Below, in pieces: positions 8,795 to 17,600 of a DNA stretch of 64,000 bases. The position numbers and the translations under genes were made by a program. Below the pieces are notes generated by a model, which did no database searches, had not been told where the DNA came from, and saw only the letters and a program-made list of their open reading frames with translations. Source of the DNA: Diplocloster hominis (GTDB taxonomy: Bacteria > Bacillota > Clostridia > Lachnospirales > Lachnospiraceae); contig NZ_JAWDIY010000004.1 in the NCBI RefSeq assembly GCF_032380655.1, positions 1-64,000 on the forward strand, given 5' to 3'. How positions within the stretch are numbered: the stretch's first letter is position 1; each line of letters begins with the position of its first letter.

Positions 8795-8846
8795 GTTATC
8801 CCGGCAGATTATAACAGTTATCCCTGTTCAGTTATCCCGGCAGATT
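8795..8846. repeat. 16-bp direct repeat at the 3' end of the LacI-type gene
   Basis: GTTATCCCGGCAGATT occurs at 8795-8810 and at 8831-8846, 36 bp apart. The second copy includes the regulator's stop codon and last codons, so a short tandem duplication has copied the gene end. Confidence 0.8.
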
Positions 8847-9860
8847 TTCCCTTATCACAATCTCAGACTCGATCGTGTGGGTGTATTCGGTCAACTCACC
8901 CGTCAACAGATAATTAAATATCATCTTAATCGTCTCGTACCCCTGCTTATAAGGTTTCTGATTAATCGTTGCGGAAATATACCCCTCTTCCAGCCCTTCC
9001 CTGGTAAAATTCTGAAGATCAATGCAGATTATTTTAATCTTATACAGCAGATCCAGCTCCTTCAATGCCACGATCCCTCCATTACTCAGTGAGGTCGCAT
9101 ACCAGAGAGAAGTTATCTCCTGGTGTTCCTGAAAGAACTGCTTGACTGTTTTATATATCTCGATATCATTCGATGGAATCTCACAGACACCTGCCATCGT
9201 AATCTGGGGATACCATCTATGAAGGGTATCCTTCAAGCCTTCAATTCTCTGCACATGGCCCAGCATTTTCATTCCCGGCGAAACAATCGCCAGTTTTTCC
9301 TCGCCTCTGGAAATCATATTAAACAGTCCGGCCGTAATCCCGCCAGTCTGATAAGCATCGATACCGACAAAGATATGCGGATTCCTGGTCTTAATATCAT
9401 TGATAAAACAAAACACAGGAAAATTCTGATCGATCAGCCCATCGATCCGGTCGATCACCGGCTGCTCATTAATCGGTGTAATCGCCAGAGCCGAAACCCC
9501 TTCCTCCAGCAGACGGTCAATCAATGCCAGCTGATCATCCACATCAAAATTCCTGCTGTAATAGCTGATCACCGTAATCCCATAATCCACCAGTTCTTCG
9601 GTAGCCGCCTGAACTCCCAGTTTCACCTGCTCAATAAAGAAATTATTCTTCACATGAAAAACAACCCCTATTTTAGGAGCTTTCTTCCTCAAAGCCAACG
9701 ACTTCGCCATCAGATTCGGTTTATAATTCAATTCCTTCGCTATCTGCCGGACTCTGGCCTCAATATCCTTCGACACATTCCCGCGGTTATTCAACACGCG
9801 GTCCACCGTCCCCTTAGACACCCCGGCCAGCTCCGCAATCTGATTGATGGTTACCGGCAC
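8832..9860 (-). CDS. LacI/PurR-family transcriptional regulator
   Basis: DNA-binding regulator of 342 aa. Residues 1-50 form the classic LacI headpiece (INQIAELAGVSKGTVDRVLNNRGNVS, then a hinge region KELNYKPN). The rest is a periplasmic-binding-protein-like effector domain (VVFHVKNNFFIEQVKLGV... and ICIDLQNFTREGL). The start is GTG, selected for a GAGGTG site five bases upstream; the ATG that overlaps it is in another frame. Effector unknown. It sits upstream of the sulfatase operon on the same strand, behind its own terminator, so it may or may not control that operon. Its own promoter carries a palindrome consistent with autoregulation. Confidence 0.9.
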   Translation of the reverse strand: MPVTINQIAELAGVSKGTVDRVLNNRGNVSKDIEARVRQIAKELNYKPNLMAKSLALRKKAPKIGVVFHVKNNFFIEQVKLGVQAATEELVDYGITVISYYSRNFDVDDQLALIDRLLEEGVSALAITPINEQPVIDRIDGLIDQNFPVFCFINDIKTRNPHIFVGIDAYQTGGITAGLFNMISRGEEKLAIVSPGMKMLGHVQRIEGLKDTLHRWYPQITMAGVCEIPSNDIEIYKTVKQFFQEHQEITSLWYATSLSNGGIVALKELDLLYKIKIICIDLQNFTREGLEEGYISATINQKPYKQGYETIKMIFNYLLTGELTEYTHTIESEIVIRENLPG

Positions 9861-9917
9861 ATTAACACCTCATCCCTTAAACTATCGATTTTGATACCCT
9901 TTCGCTCATATTTTTCA

Positions 9918-9946
9918 ATTATATTGAGTTTCCCAAACTCTGTCAA
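9918..9946 (-). promoter_or_regulatory. Consensus promoter with palindromic spacer for the LacI-type gene
   Basis: Minus strand: -35 TTGACA (9941-9946), 17-bp spacer, -10 TATAAT (9918-9923), both perfect. The spacer contains the palindrome GAGTTT-GGG-AAACTC (9926-9940), which would place a repressor across the promoter. Autorepression by the encoded regulator is a reasonable inference. Confidence 0.8.
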
Positions 9947-9987
9947 GTGAAATGGGGATTTTGTTGCAGCCCCGGAGCCGGTAAAAT

Positions 9988-10002
9988 CCCTGGCTTCCAG
10001 GG
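9988..10002 (-). terminator. Weak terminator-like hairpin after the NlpC/P60 gene
   Basis: CCCTGG (9988-9993) pairs with CCAGGG (9997-10002), followed on the minus strand by ATTTTA. Stem and U-tract are short, so it is a weak candidate. Confidence 0.35.
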
Positions 10003-10023
10003 CCCTTTCTGAAATTTCAAAAA

Positions 10024-10050
10024 GGACATGTCCCAAATGGACATGTCCCC
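10024..10050. repeat. REP-like repeat (GGACATGTCC family, copy 2)
   Basis: Two GGACATGTCC decamers separated by CAAAT, followed by two further C. Read on the minus strand it is the same unit as at 153-193, but lacks five bases of the spacer. It begins 12 bp after the NlpC/P60 stop codon. Confidence 0.8.
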
Positions 10051-10062
10051 GATTGATTTTCA

Positions 10063-11274
10063 TTATTTCATTACCCGCGTTGCGCATACAGGAGTTCTGT
10101 AATACATTCCGGAAATCTTGATACCGGACTTCGGAGAACTGGCATGAACAACCTGTCCGCCGCCGATATACAAGGCCACGTGGTTGATCCCGCCGCCGTT
10201 GCTGTAGAATACCAAATCTCCAGGCTGTACTTCATTTAATCCGACACGGGTTCCGCAGTTGGCCTGCGCCCTGGAGGAATGAGGAAGCCCGATTCCAAAT
10301 TTGGCATATACGCCCATGGTAAATCCGGAACAATCTGTACCGTTGGTCAGGCTGGTCCCGCCATATACATAACGGTTACCAACAAACTGTTTCGCATAAG
10401 AAACGACGGAAACACTCTTCTCAGATACGCCTTCTCCCACCTGAAGCTCCTGAATCGTGGAAGCCTTGGGCAGTTTTGCGGATACATCCACATATTCTGA
10501 GGATACATAACCCTCGTCGCCGTCGATATTAACTTTTACCCAACCCTCCAGTTCTTCCAGTACCTCCAGCTCCTCTTCAATGGGAACCAGGGTAACGATG
10601 GTGGATTCGGTGTTCGGTTCGGCCCGCACATACAATGTGGTGGTGTTGACCTTCGCCATCTTGGACATCGCCTGCTGCGCCGCTTCCGTAGCTGCGTCGC
10701 CGGTCAGCAGATATTCGCTTTTTACATATCCGGTTACTTTTCCGGATTCGATTTTCGTCCAGTCTCCCTGAACTTCTAATACTTCACAGCCGGCATTTTT
10801 AGGCATTTTACCGACCAGTTTTGCGCCTTCATCGGGTTCTTCACGGACATTCAGATGATTGTCCACCTGAGCGATTCCCAGATTCGTATATCCCTCGACC
10901 TGTACAGCAGGTGCTGCCTGATCCTCAGCAGGAGCCTGTGTCTGAGAAGCCTCGGCCGGCTGGTCTGCTGCGGGCTGGTCTGTGTTCGCTGCCGGAGCTG
11001 CCGCAGGAGTCGTGTTCGCCGTGGCTACTGCTTTCGCATCTGCCATAATTCCCGCTGCCATGGCCGGTGCATCGGTCTGGGCCGTTGGCTGTGTATTTTG
11101 AGCAGTTGTGTTCACGCTGGCGGAAACATTGGCTGTCTTCGTCTCTATCTCAGCAGAAATGCCCGCTCCTGCGAAGCCGTTGGCGGTAGATGCCTTTGCT
11201 ACGGCGTCCCCTCCGAATATGACAGCTCCGGTAAGACTCAGGCACAAAACTGCAAGTACAATCTGTTTTTTCAT
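10063..11274 (-). CDS. Secreted SH3b-NlpC/P60 peptidoglycan endopeptidase
   Basis: Exported cell-wall hydrolase of 403 aa. A signal peptide covers about residues 1-28, followed by a low-complexity Ala/Thr/Gln/Pro linker to about 125. Two bacterial SH3 domains come next (about 130-192 and 208-265), then a C-terminal NlpC/P60 domain with the catalytic triad Cys315 (TDCSGF), His365 (GINHVALY) and His377 (VVHASS). It should cleave stem peptides of peptidoglycan, acting outside the cell. Monocistronic, with its own promoter. Length and architecture are typical of clostridial gamma-D-glutamyl endopeptidases. Exact bond specificity cannot be read. Confidence 0.93.
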   Translation of the reverse strand: MKKQIVLAVLCLSLTGAVIFGGDAVAKASTANGFAGAGISAEIETKTANVSASVNTTAQNTQPTAQTDAPAMAAGIMADAKAVATANTTPAAAPAANTDQPAADQPAEASQTQAPAEDQAAPAVQVEGYTNLGIAQVDNHLNVREEPDEGAKLVGKMPKNAGCEVLEVQGDWTKIESGKVTGYVKSEYLLTGDAATEAAQQAMSKMAKVNTTTLYVRAEPNTESTIVTLVPIEEELEVLEELEGWVKVNIDGDEGYVSSEYVDVSAKLPKASTIQELQVGEGVSEKSVSVVSYAKQFVGNRYVYGGTSLTNGTDCSGFTMGVYAKFGIGLPHSSRAQANCGTRVGLNEVQPGDLVFYSNGGGINHVALYIGGGQVVHASSPKSGIKISGMYYRTPVCATRVMK

Positions 11275-11344
11275 TAGAACCTCCTGTTGGTCTTATGTAA
11301 ATTATTGTAAATTATTACGTAATTGTTAAATTTATTACCAATTT

Positions 11345-11372
11345 ATTATAACACAGCTCATCTGTTTGTCAA
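11345..11372 (-). promoter_or_regulatory. Promoter of the NlpC/P60 gene
   Basis: Minus strand: -35 TTGACA (11367-11372), 16-bp spacer, -10 TATAAT (11345-11350). The AT-rich leader (about 11280-11340) has TGTAAA-type direct repeats (10-bp period on the plus strand) and the palindrome ATTACGTAAT, possible regulator sites. Confidence 0.75.
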
Positions 11373-11398
11373 CAACGGAGGCTCATAAATCGCACTTT

Positions 11399-12337
11399 TT
11401 ACAAATTGTTCATATTTTTGGCAAAATATGTTATTCCATATTGAATGTCTTTTTCCATCTGTTCTTTCAGCGCATCCATGGAGCTGAATCTGCGTTCTTC
11501 CCGCTCGAAGTTTAAAAGTCCCACTTCGATATATTTACCATAGAGATCTCCTTCATAATCGAAGAGGTAGGTCTCCACTCCAACCCTCGTCTCTCCCCCG
11601 ACCGTCGGCTTATATCCGATATTCGTCATGCCCCGGTATACGAGATCATCCACCCGGGTCACGGATACATACACCCCGTTCGGAGGCAGCAGCTTATCCG
11701 CGGACGGCATCAGGTTCACCGTAGGCATTCCAAGCGTTTTACGCCCGATCTGTCTGCCATGGGCCACCGTTCCCCGGATCATGTAGGGATAACCAAGCAG
11801 AGCTTTGGCCGTTTCCATATGTCCCAGCTTAACCTCTTCTCTGACATAGGTACTGCTGATCTCCCGGCCTTCATATACTTCCTTTTCCACCACATGCAGC
11901 CGGTAACCGCAGCTTTTTGCGAATTGCCTTAAGGTCCCGCAGTCCCCGGCCCGCCGGTATCCGAAGTGAAAATCCGTACCTGCCACCAGCTCTTTGACCT
12001 TCAGGCGGTCCACAAGGATTTCCCGTATGAACTGTTCCGGGGTCATATGGGAGATCTGGGGGATGAACGGGCATTCCACGCAGTAGTCGATCCCTTCCCG
12101 TTCCAGCAGTGCCCTGCGCTCCTCATTGGTAGTCAGAACAGACAGGCCGTTTCCCGACAGGGCCGCCTTAGGAGGCACGGAAAAGGTAAACACCGCTGTT
12201 TTTTCCGCACCAGTGCGCAATTCTTTCATTTTATTCAGCAGCTTCTGATGGCCCCGGTGGAGTCCGTCGAATTTGCCGAGGGAAACGACGGACGGAGCAT
12301 CCATATGAAAATTAGTCAGTTCTGTAATGTAATCCAT
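11399..12337 (-). CDS. ribF: Bifunctional riboflavin kinase / FAD synthetase
   Basis: Enzyme of 312 aa making FMN and then FAD. The N-terminal nucleotidyltransferase domain shows GKFDGLHRGHQKLL (HxGH type) and ISSTYVRE. The C-terminal riboflavin kinase domain begins near residue 185 (GTVAHGRQIGRKTLGMPTVNL, the PTxN motif). Length is normal. It is the last gene of the rimP-to-ribF operon, with 4 bp between it and truB. This position is common in Firmicutes and gives no special regulation; no FMN riboswitch is seen. Confidence 0.95.
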   Translation of the reverse strand: MDYITELTNFHMDAPSVVSLGKFDGLHRGHQKLLNKMKELRTGAEKTAVFTFSVPPKAALSGNGLSVLTTNEERRALLEREGIDYCVECPFIPQISHMTPEQFIREILVDRLKVKELVAGTDFHFGYRRAGDCGTLRQFAKSCGYRLHVVEKEVYEGREISSTYVREEVKLGHMETAKALLGYPYMIRGTVAHGRQIGRKTLGMPTVNLMPSADKLLPPNGVYVSVTRVDDLVYRGMTNIGYKPTVGGETRVGVETYLFDYEGDLYGKYIEVGLLNFEREERRFSSMDALKEQMEKDIQYGITYFAKNMNNL

Positions 12338-12341
12338 GTTC

Positions 12342-13271
12342 TCAATCTCCTAAAAACATTTTCACCGGCTGATAACGGCCGCGGTCTGTCTGATATTCAT
12401 AGATGCCGTAAAAACCTCCGGCCTCATCGTAGACACGGACCTGAACCTGTCCCTGCTCCAGGCTGCCGCCGCCCGTCCCGACTTCGTCCGGCAAAGACAG
12501 CAGATGCCCTGGCAGAAACGCATTGCCGTTCTGGATCAGCTTCTGAAATTCACTTTTTATGGTCACGGCGGGCATCCCGCCGAACATCTCATCTACCGGC
12601 GTCAGGATCTGACCAATCTGACCATTTTCCGCCAACTGCTGAATCTGTTGGAGCTTTAAGCTGTCCTTTAACGTAAAACGCCCTACTTGCGTCCGAAGCA
12701 GGGATTCCATACAGCCGCCGCAGCCAAGTTTTTCTCCGATGTCCTGGCATAAGGTACGGATATAAGTACCTTTTGAACAGCGGACCGTAAAGCGGATCAG
12801 GGGCAGCCGGCATTCCAGAATCACGATTTCATAGATTCTGACCCTTCTGGCCTTTCTCTCCACTTCTTTTCCTTCCCGGGCAAGTTCATATAATTTTTTT
12901 CCATTGACCTTCCGCGCGGAATACATGGGGGGGATCTGATCATATTCCCCCACGAAGCTGTTCACCGCTTCCCTGGCCTCTTCCGGCGACGCCTGTACTT
13001 CCCGGACCTTACGTACCTGTCCGGTCATATCCTGTGTGTCTGTGGTAATTCCCAGTCTCAGTACGGCTTCATAGACCTTCTCTTCCCCGGTCAGCATATC
13101 ACAAAGCTTCGTGGCTTTCCCCAGGCACACCGGCAGCACTCCCTGTGCATCGGGGTCCAGCGTCCCGGTATGTCCGATCTTCTTCTGCTTCAGAATACCA
13201 CGCAGCTTGGCCACCACATCATGGGAAGTATATCCCCGTTCTTTGTAAACGTTGATCACTCCGTGTATCAC
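12342..13271 (-). CDS. truB: tRNA pseudouridine(55) synthase
   Basis: Makes pseudouridine 55 in the T-loop of tRNAs. The 309-aa protein shows the catalytic motif GHTGTLDPDAQG, with the nucleophile Asp39. It also shows the KxY region (PPMYSARKVNGKKLYELAR) and the RCSKGTYIRTL motif. A C-terminal PUA-like region follows. Its start overlaps the stop of nrnA (ATGA), showing translational coupling. Confidence 0.95.
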   Translation of the reverse strand: MIHGVINVYKERGYTSHDVVAKLRGILKQKKIGHTGTLDPDAQGVLPVCLGKATKLCDMLTGEEKVYEAVLRLGITTDTQDMTGQVRKVREVQASPEEAREAVNSFVGEYDQIPPMYSARKVNGKKLYELAREGKEVERKARRVRIYEIVILECRLPLIRFTVRCSKGTYIRTLCQDIGEKLGCGGCMESLLRTQVGRFTLKDSLKLQQIQQLAENGQIGQILTPVDEMFGGMPAVTIKSEFQKLIQNGNAFLPGHLLSLPDEVGTGGGSLEQGQVQVRVYDEAGGFYGIYEYQTDRGRYQPVKMFLGD

Positions 13272-14236
13272 TCTTGTTCTACCTTCCTTTTCAGCTGCTT
13301 TTCGATGTGAGGAGTCAGGTTGTTGATAACGTCAAACATCGTTCCCTGCATGGTGCATCCTGCCGCCCTCACATGGCCGCCTCCTCCGAAATAGACCGCG
13401 ATCCCGCTCACATCCACCTGGCTCTTGGAGCGCATGCTGACCTTGAATTCCTGGTTCCCGGATTCATAGAGAAACACGGCCACCTCGACGCCTTCCGTCA
13501 GCCTCAGCTGATTGACGATTCCCTCAAAGTCCAGCGGTCCCACGTGATAAAAATCCATATCCTTTTTGCGGAAGCCGCTGACAATACACTTTCCGTCCAG
13601 CAGCAGCATACTTTCCATCAGTGCCCGGCCCAGGATCTGGTTCTGAAGATAGGTCTTTTTATAAAAAGTCTCATCCACAATCCAGGAAAAATCAATTCCC
13701 TTGTCCATCAGCATACCGGCGATATTCATGGTCCTGGAGGAAGTGCAGGAATACTGAAACACTCCCGTATCGCTGGCGATCCCGGTATAGATGGCCTCGG
13801 CCATCTCCCTGGTTACTCTCTCCTCCCCGATCACTTCAAACACCAGCTCCGAGGTGGAACTGGCATCCGGCACGATATAATTGACCTGGGCAAATCCCTG
13901 GTTGCTGACATGATGATCGATACAGATGGTTTTTTCCGCCGTATCAAACAATTCACCCGCCGGGCCCAAACGCTCCCTGTCACTGGAGTCAAGGGAAATG
14001 AAAACGTCATACGGGCCCGCTCCCTCGCTGTCATGGCGTATTTTTTCCACTCCTTTAAGGAAATTATATTCCGGAGCGATTTTTCCGAGGAACACGTCTG
14101 TCTGTATCTCAGGAAAATATGTGGTCAGATACAGATACATTCCCAGGCAGGACCCGATGCAGTCGCCGTCCGGTTTTACATGGCCGGCGATCGCAACGGT
14201 TCTTACATTTTCAAGCTCAGATGTCAGATTGATCAT
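13268..14236 (-). CDS. nrnA: DHH-family nanoRNase / pAp phosphatase
   Basis: Bifunctional oligoribonuclease and 3'-phosphoadenosine 5'-phosphate phosphatase of 322 aa. Metal-binding motifs of the DHH superfamily are clear: GHVKPDGDCIGS near residue 20, SLDSSDRERL, and CIDHHVSN. The C-terminal DHHA1 domain ends in GGGGHVRAAGC. It degrades short RNAs and recycles pAp from sulfur assimilation. It sits between rbfA (20-bp overlap) and truB, the normal Firmicute arrangement. Confidence 0.93.
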   Translation of the reverse strand: MINLTSELENVRTVAIAGHVKPDGDCIGSCLGMYLYLTTYFPEIQTDVFLGKIAPEYNFLKGVEKIRHDSEGAGPYDVFISLDSSDRERLGPAGELFDTAEKTICIDHHVSNQGFAQVNYIVPDASSTSELVFEVIGEERVTREMAEAIYTGIASDTGVFQYSCTSSRTMNIAGMLMDKGIDFSWIVDETFYKKTYLQNQILGRALMESMLLLDGKCIVSGFRKKDMDFYHVGPLDFEGIVNQLRLTEGVEVAVFLYESGNQEFKVSMRSKSQVDVSGIAVYFGGGGHVRAAGCTMQGTMFDVINNLTPHIEKQLKRKVEQE

Positions 14237-14609
14237 CTACTTCACCCTTTTCATTCAAGTCCCGGTTGACATCGTCGATAAGCTTCGACATATTAATACC
14301 ATATTCGATGGACTGGTCCAGCACGAACCGGATTTCCGGCGTGTTGCGCAGGTTAATGGTACGTGCCAGCTTCGTCCTGATATAGCCTTCCGCGCTCTTT
14401 AAGCCTGCCAGCGTATCTTTTTGGGATTCTTCATCCCCCAATACGCTGATATAGGCTTTACAAGTCTTCAGATCCGGCGCCACCTCAACCGCAACGACAC
14501 TGGTCATGGGATTGATCCGCGGATCTTTGATTCCCGCGCGGATAATTTCGCTTAATTCCTTTTGTACTTCCTGGTTTATTCTGGTGTTTTTAATACTGTT
14601 CTTTCTCAT
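14217..14609 (-). CDS. rbfA: 30S ribosome-binding factor
   Basis: Small ribosome maturation factor of 130 aa that helps process the 5' end of 16S rRNA and mature the 30S subunit. It has the KH-like fold signature (INQEVQKELSEIIRAGIKDPRI... and TCKAYISVLGDEESQ) and LRNTPEIRFVLDQSIEYG near the end. It follows infB in the operon and overlaps the start of nrnA. Confidence 0.95.
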   Translation of the reverse strand: MRKNSIKNTRINQEVQKELSEIIRAGIKDPRINPMTSVVAVEVAPDLKTCKAYISVLGDEESQKDTLAGLKSAEGYIRTKLARTINLRNTPEIRFVLDQSIEYGINMSKLIDDVNRDLNEKGEVDDQSDI

Positions 14610-14671
14610 GTTTCACACCTCGTTTTCAGGCTTACCGCCCGTTTTTTCCATCAGGCAACGCCTGTGGGAAA

Positions 14672-17600
14672 TTATCTGGGGACCTCGACCATGGTATAAG
14701 CTTCGACCAGGTCCTCCTCTTTGATATCATTGAAGCCTTCCAGTACAAGACCGCATTCAAAACCGCTCTTGACTTCTTTTACATCGTCTTTGAAACGCTT
14801 CAGAGAGGCCAGCGGTCCTTCATAGATCACCACTCCGTCTCTGGTCAGCCGTACTGTACAGTTTCTCTGGAAGATACCGTCCAGAATGTAGGCTCCGGCA
14901 ATGGTTCCGACTCCGGATGCCTTAAATGTCTGACGCACCTGTGCGTGGCCCAGGACCTTCTCCTCAAAGATCGGGTCCAGCATTCCCTTCATGGCCGCTT
15001 CCACATCGGCAATGGCATCGTAGATGACGCGGTACAGACGCATATCCACGCCCTCGCGTTCCGCCGTATTTTTCGCCGTGGCATCCGGACGCACATTAAA
15101 GCCGATAATAATCGCGTTGGACGCGCTGGCCAGGATGACGTCGGATTCGTTGATGGCACCTACACCGCCATGGATGATCTTAACCACTACCTCTTCGTTG
15201 GACAGCTTCAGCAGACTTTGTTTGACCGCTTCCACAGAGCCCTGCACATCGGCCTTCACAACGATCCCCAGCTCTTTGATATTGCCGGCCTTGATCTGTG
15301 TAAACAGGTCATCCAGCGACATCTTGGCTTTGGTATCATCCAGAAGCCTCTCACGGCCTTCGGAAATGAAAGTCTGTGCAAAATTTCTTGCCTCTTTATC
15401 ATTTTCCGGCGATACAAAGATATCACCGGCGTTGGGAACATCGCTTAAGCCTAAGATTTCCACAGGAGTGGAGGGGCCGGCTTCTTTTACCCTTCTGCCC
15501 TTGTCGTCCATCATCGCGCGGACCTTTCCATAGGAAGAACCGGCGGCGATCGAATCTCCCACGTGCAGAGTTCCCTTCTGCACCAGGACAGTAGCTACCG
15601 GACCTTTTCCTTTATCCAGCTCCGCCTCGATTACCAGTCCTCTGGCTCTTCTCTTGGGATTCGCTTTCAGCTCGCACACTTCAGCCGTCAGGAGGATCAT
15701 TTCCAGAAGATTGTCAATTCCCTCATGGGTATGAGCGGACACCGGAGCGAAGATGGTGCTTCCGCCCCAGTCCTCCGGAATCAGTTCGTACTCGGTCAGT
15801 TCCTGCTTCACCCGCTCGATGTTGGCGCTGGGCTTATCTATTTTATTGATCGCTACGATTATTTCAATCCCTGCCGCTTTGGCATGGTTGATCGCCTCTA
15901 TGGTCTGGGGCATCACGCCGTCATCGGCGGCCACCACCAGAATAGCGATATCGGTGGAATTCGCGCCCCGCATACGCATGGCGGTAAATGCCTCATGGCC
16001 CGGTGTATCCAGGAAGGTGATCTTCTGCCCGTCGATGGACACCGTGTAGGCTCCGATATGCTGGGTAATGCCTCCGGCCTCTTTATCAATCACATGGGTA
16101 TTCCGGATCGCATCCAGCAGAGATGTTTTACCGTGGTCAACATGACCCATCACGCATACAACAGGAGGTCTGGGGATCAGGGTTGCCGGATCTTCCTCGT
16201 CCTCCTTCAGCAATTCTTCGATCACATCCACTTTTACTTCCGCTTCCGCTATACAATTGAACTCCAGGGCAATCTCCTCGGCCTTTTCAAAGTCAATTTC
16301 CTGATTGACCGTCACCACCGATCCCTGTAAAAACAGTTTCTTCACAACCGCGGCTGCCTGCACTTTCATCTTTTCCGCCAGTTCCTTGATCGTCATGGTC
16401 TCCGGCAGAATAATGGTGCGGATGGTCTCTTCCTTAGGCTCCTGCTGTACCGGCTTCGGCGCGGGAGTGTTATTTCTTCCTTTTCCGCCCAGGTTTCTCT
16501 GGTTCGGTCTGTTGTCCTGGTATCCGCGGCGGTCGTTCCGGCCATTCCGGTCTTTATCCCTGCTGCGGTCGTTTCTGTCCCCTCTCTCCGCTCTGGAGGT
16601 TACATTCTGCTTCTCTGTAGCTTTTGTCTGAGGCGGCTTCGGTATCGTCAGACCGTCTCTCATCGTCTGACCTCCTCCGGGCCTGGTTCCCTGGGAACGG
16701 TTATTCTGACCCTGCGGTCTGCCGTTCTGTCCCTGGTAAGGACGGTTTCCATACTGGCCCTGACCGCTTCTCTGCCCATTCTGTCCCTGGGAATTTCTCT
16801 GATACTGTCCGGAACCCTGATTCTGGTACTGTCCGGAACCCTGGCTGGGACGGCCGTTCGGACGGTCTCCCTGCGCCGGACGGTTATACTGGCCCTGGCC
16901 GCTTCTCTGGCCCTGGCCGGACGCCGTATTTCTGTTACCATTATTATTCTGCTGTCCATAGGGTCTGTTGGAACCGTAAGACTGCTGGTTTCCGGCCGGT
17001 CTTTGGGACGAATTTCCCTGCTGGCCGTTAGGTCTGTTATACTGGGACGCTCCTGCCGGTCTGTTCTGGGAACCCTGCTGGCCCTGGGGACGCTGTCCCT
17101 GATTTCCCTGATAGGTGCCATTCGGTCTGGCACCCTGGTTTCCCTGGCCCGCCGGTCTGGTCCCCTGCTGGCCCTGACCCTGCATCGGTCTGGCACCCTG
17201 CTGGCCCTGGCTGCCCTGCATCGGTCTGGTACCCTGCTGGCCCTGGCTGCCCTGCATCGGTCTGGTGCCCTGCTGGCCCTGGCCGCCCTGCACCGGTCTG
17301 GTGCCTTGCTGGCCCTGACTGCCCTGCACCGGTCTGGTTCCCTGCTGGCCCTGGCCGCCCTGCACCGGTCTGGTACCCTGCTGGCTCTGGCCGCCCTGCA
17401 CCGGTCTGGTACCCTGCTGGCTCTGGCCCTGCATCGGTCTGCCGGTCTGCTGGCTCTGGCCCTGCATCGGTCTGCTTCCCTGCTCTCCCTGGCCCTGCAT
17501 TGGTCTGGCACCCTGCTGGCCCTGACTCTGTACCGGTCTGGTTCCCTGCTGGCCCTGACCCTGTACCGGTCTGGTTCCCTGCTGGCCCTGACCCTGCATG

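Larger units (their letters stand above)
8112..8831. other. 720-bp intergenic region
   Basis: It contains the operon promoter at its left end, and at its right end a three-part hairpin terminator and a 16-bp direct repeat. The middle (about 8200-8700) has no convincing coding frame. It does hold an 8-bp hairpin AGAGTTTC/GAAACTCT (8608-8615 with 8622-8629) and several short GC-rich palindromes (for example CTCCGCGGAG near 8690). A structured RNA on the minus strand is possible, but I recognise no known family. Confidence 0.5.

Noticed and set aside
9851..10087. Minus-strand 78-codon open frame before the LacI-type gene
   Set aside because: It runs across a REP-like repeat and the perfect promoter of the regulator, and overlaps two real genes' ends.
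11285..11335. WalR-type box (TGTWAH-N5-TGTWAH) before the NlpC/P60 gene
   Set aside because: TGTAAA repeats are there but with a 10-bp instead of 11-bp period, so the match is not good enough to claim.
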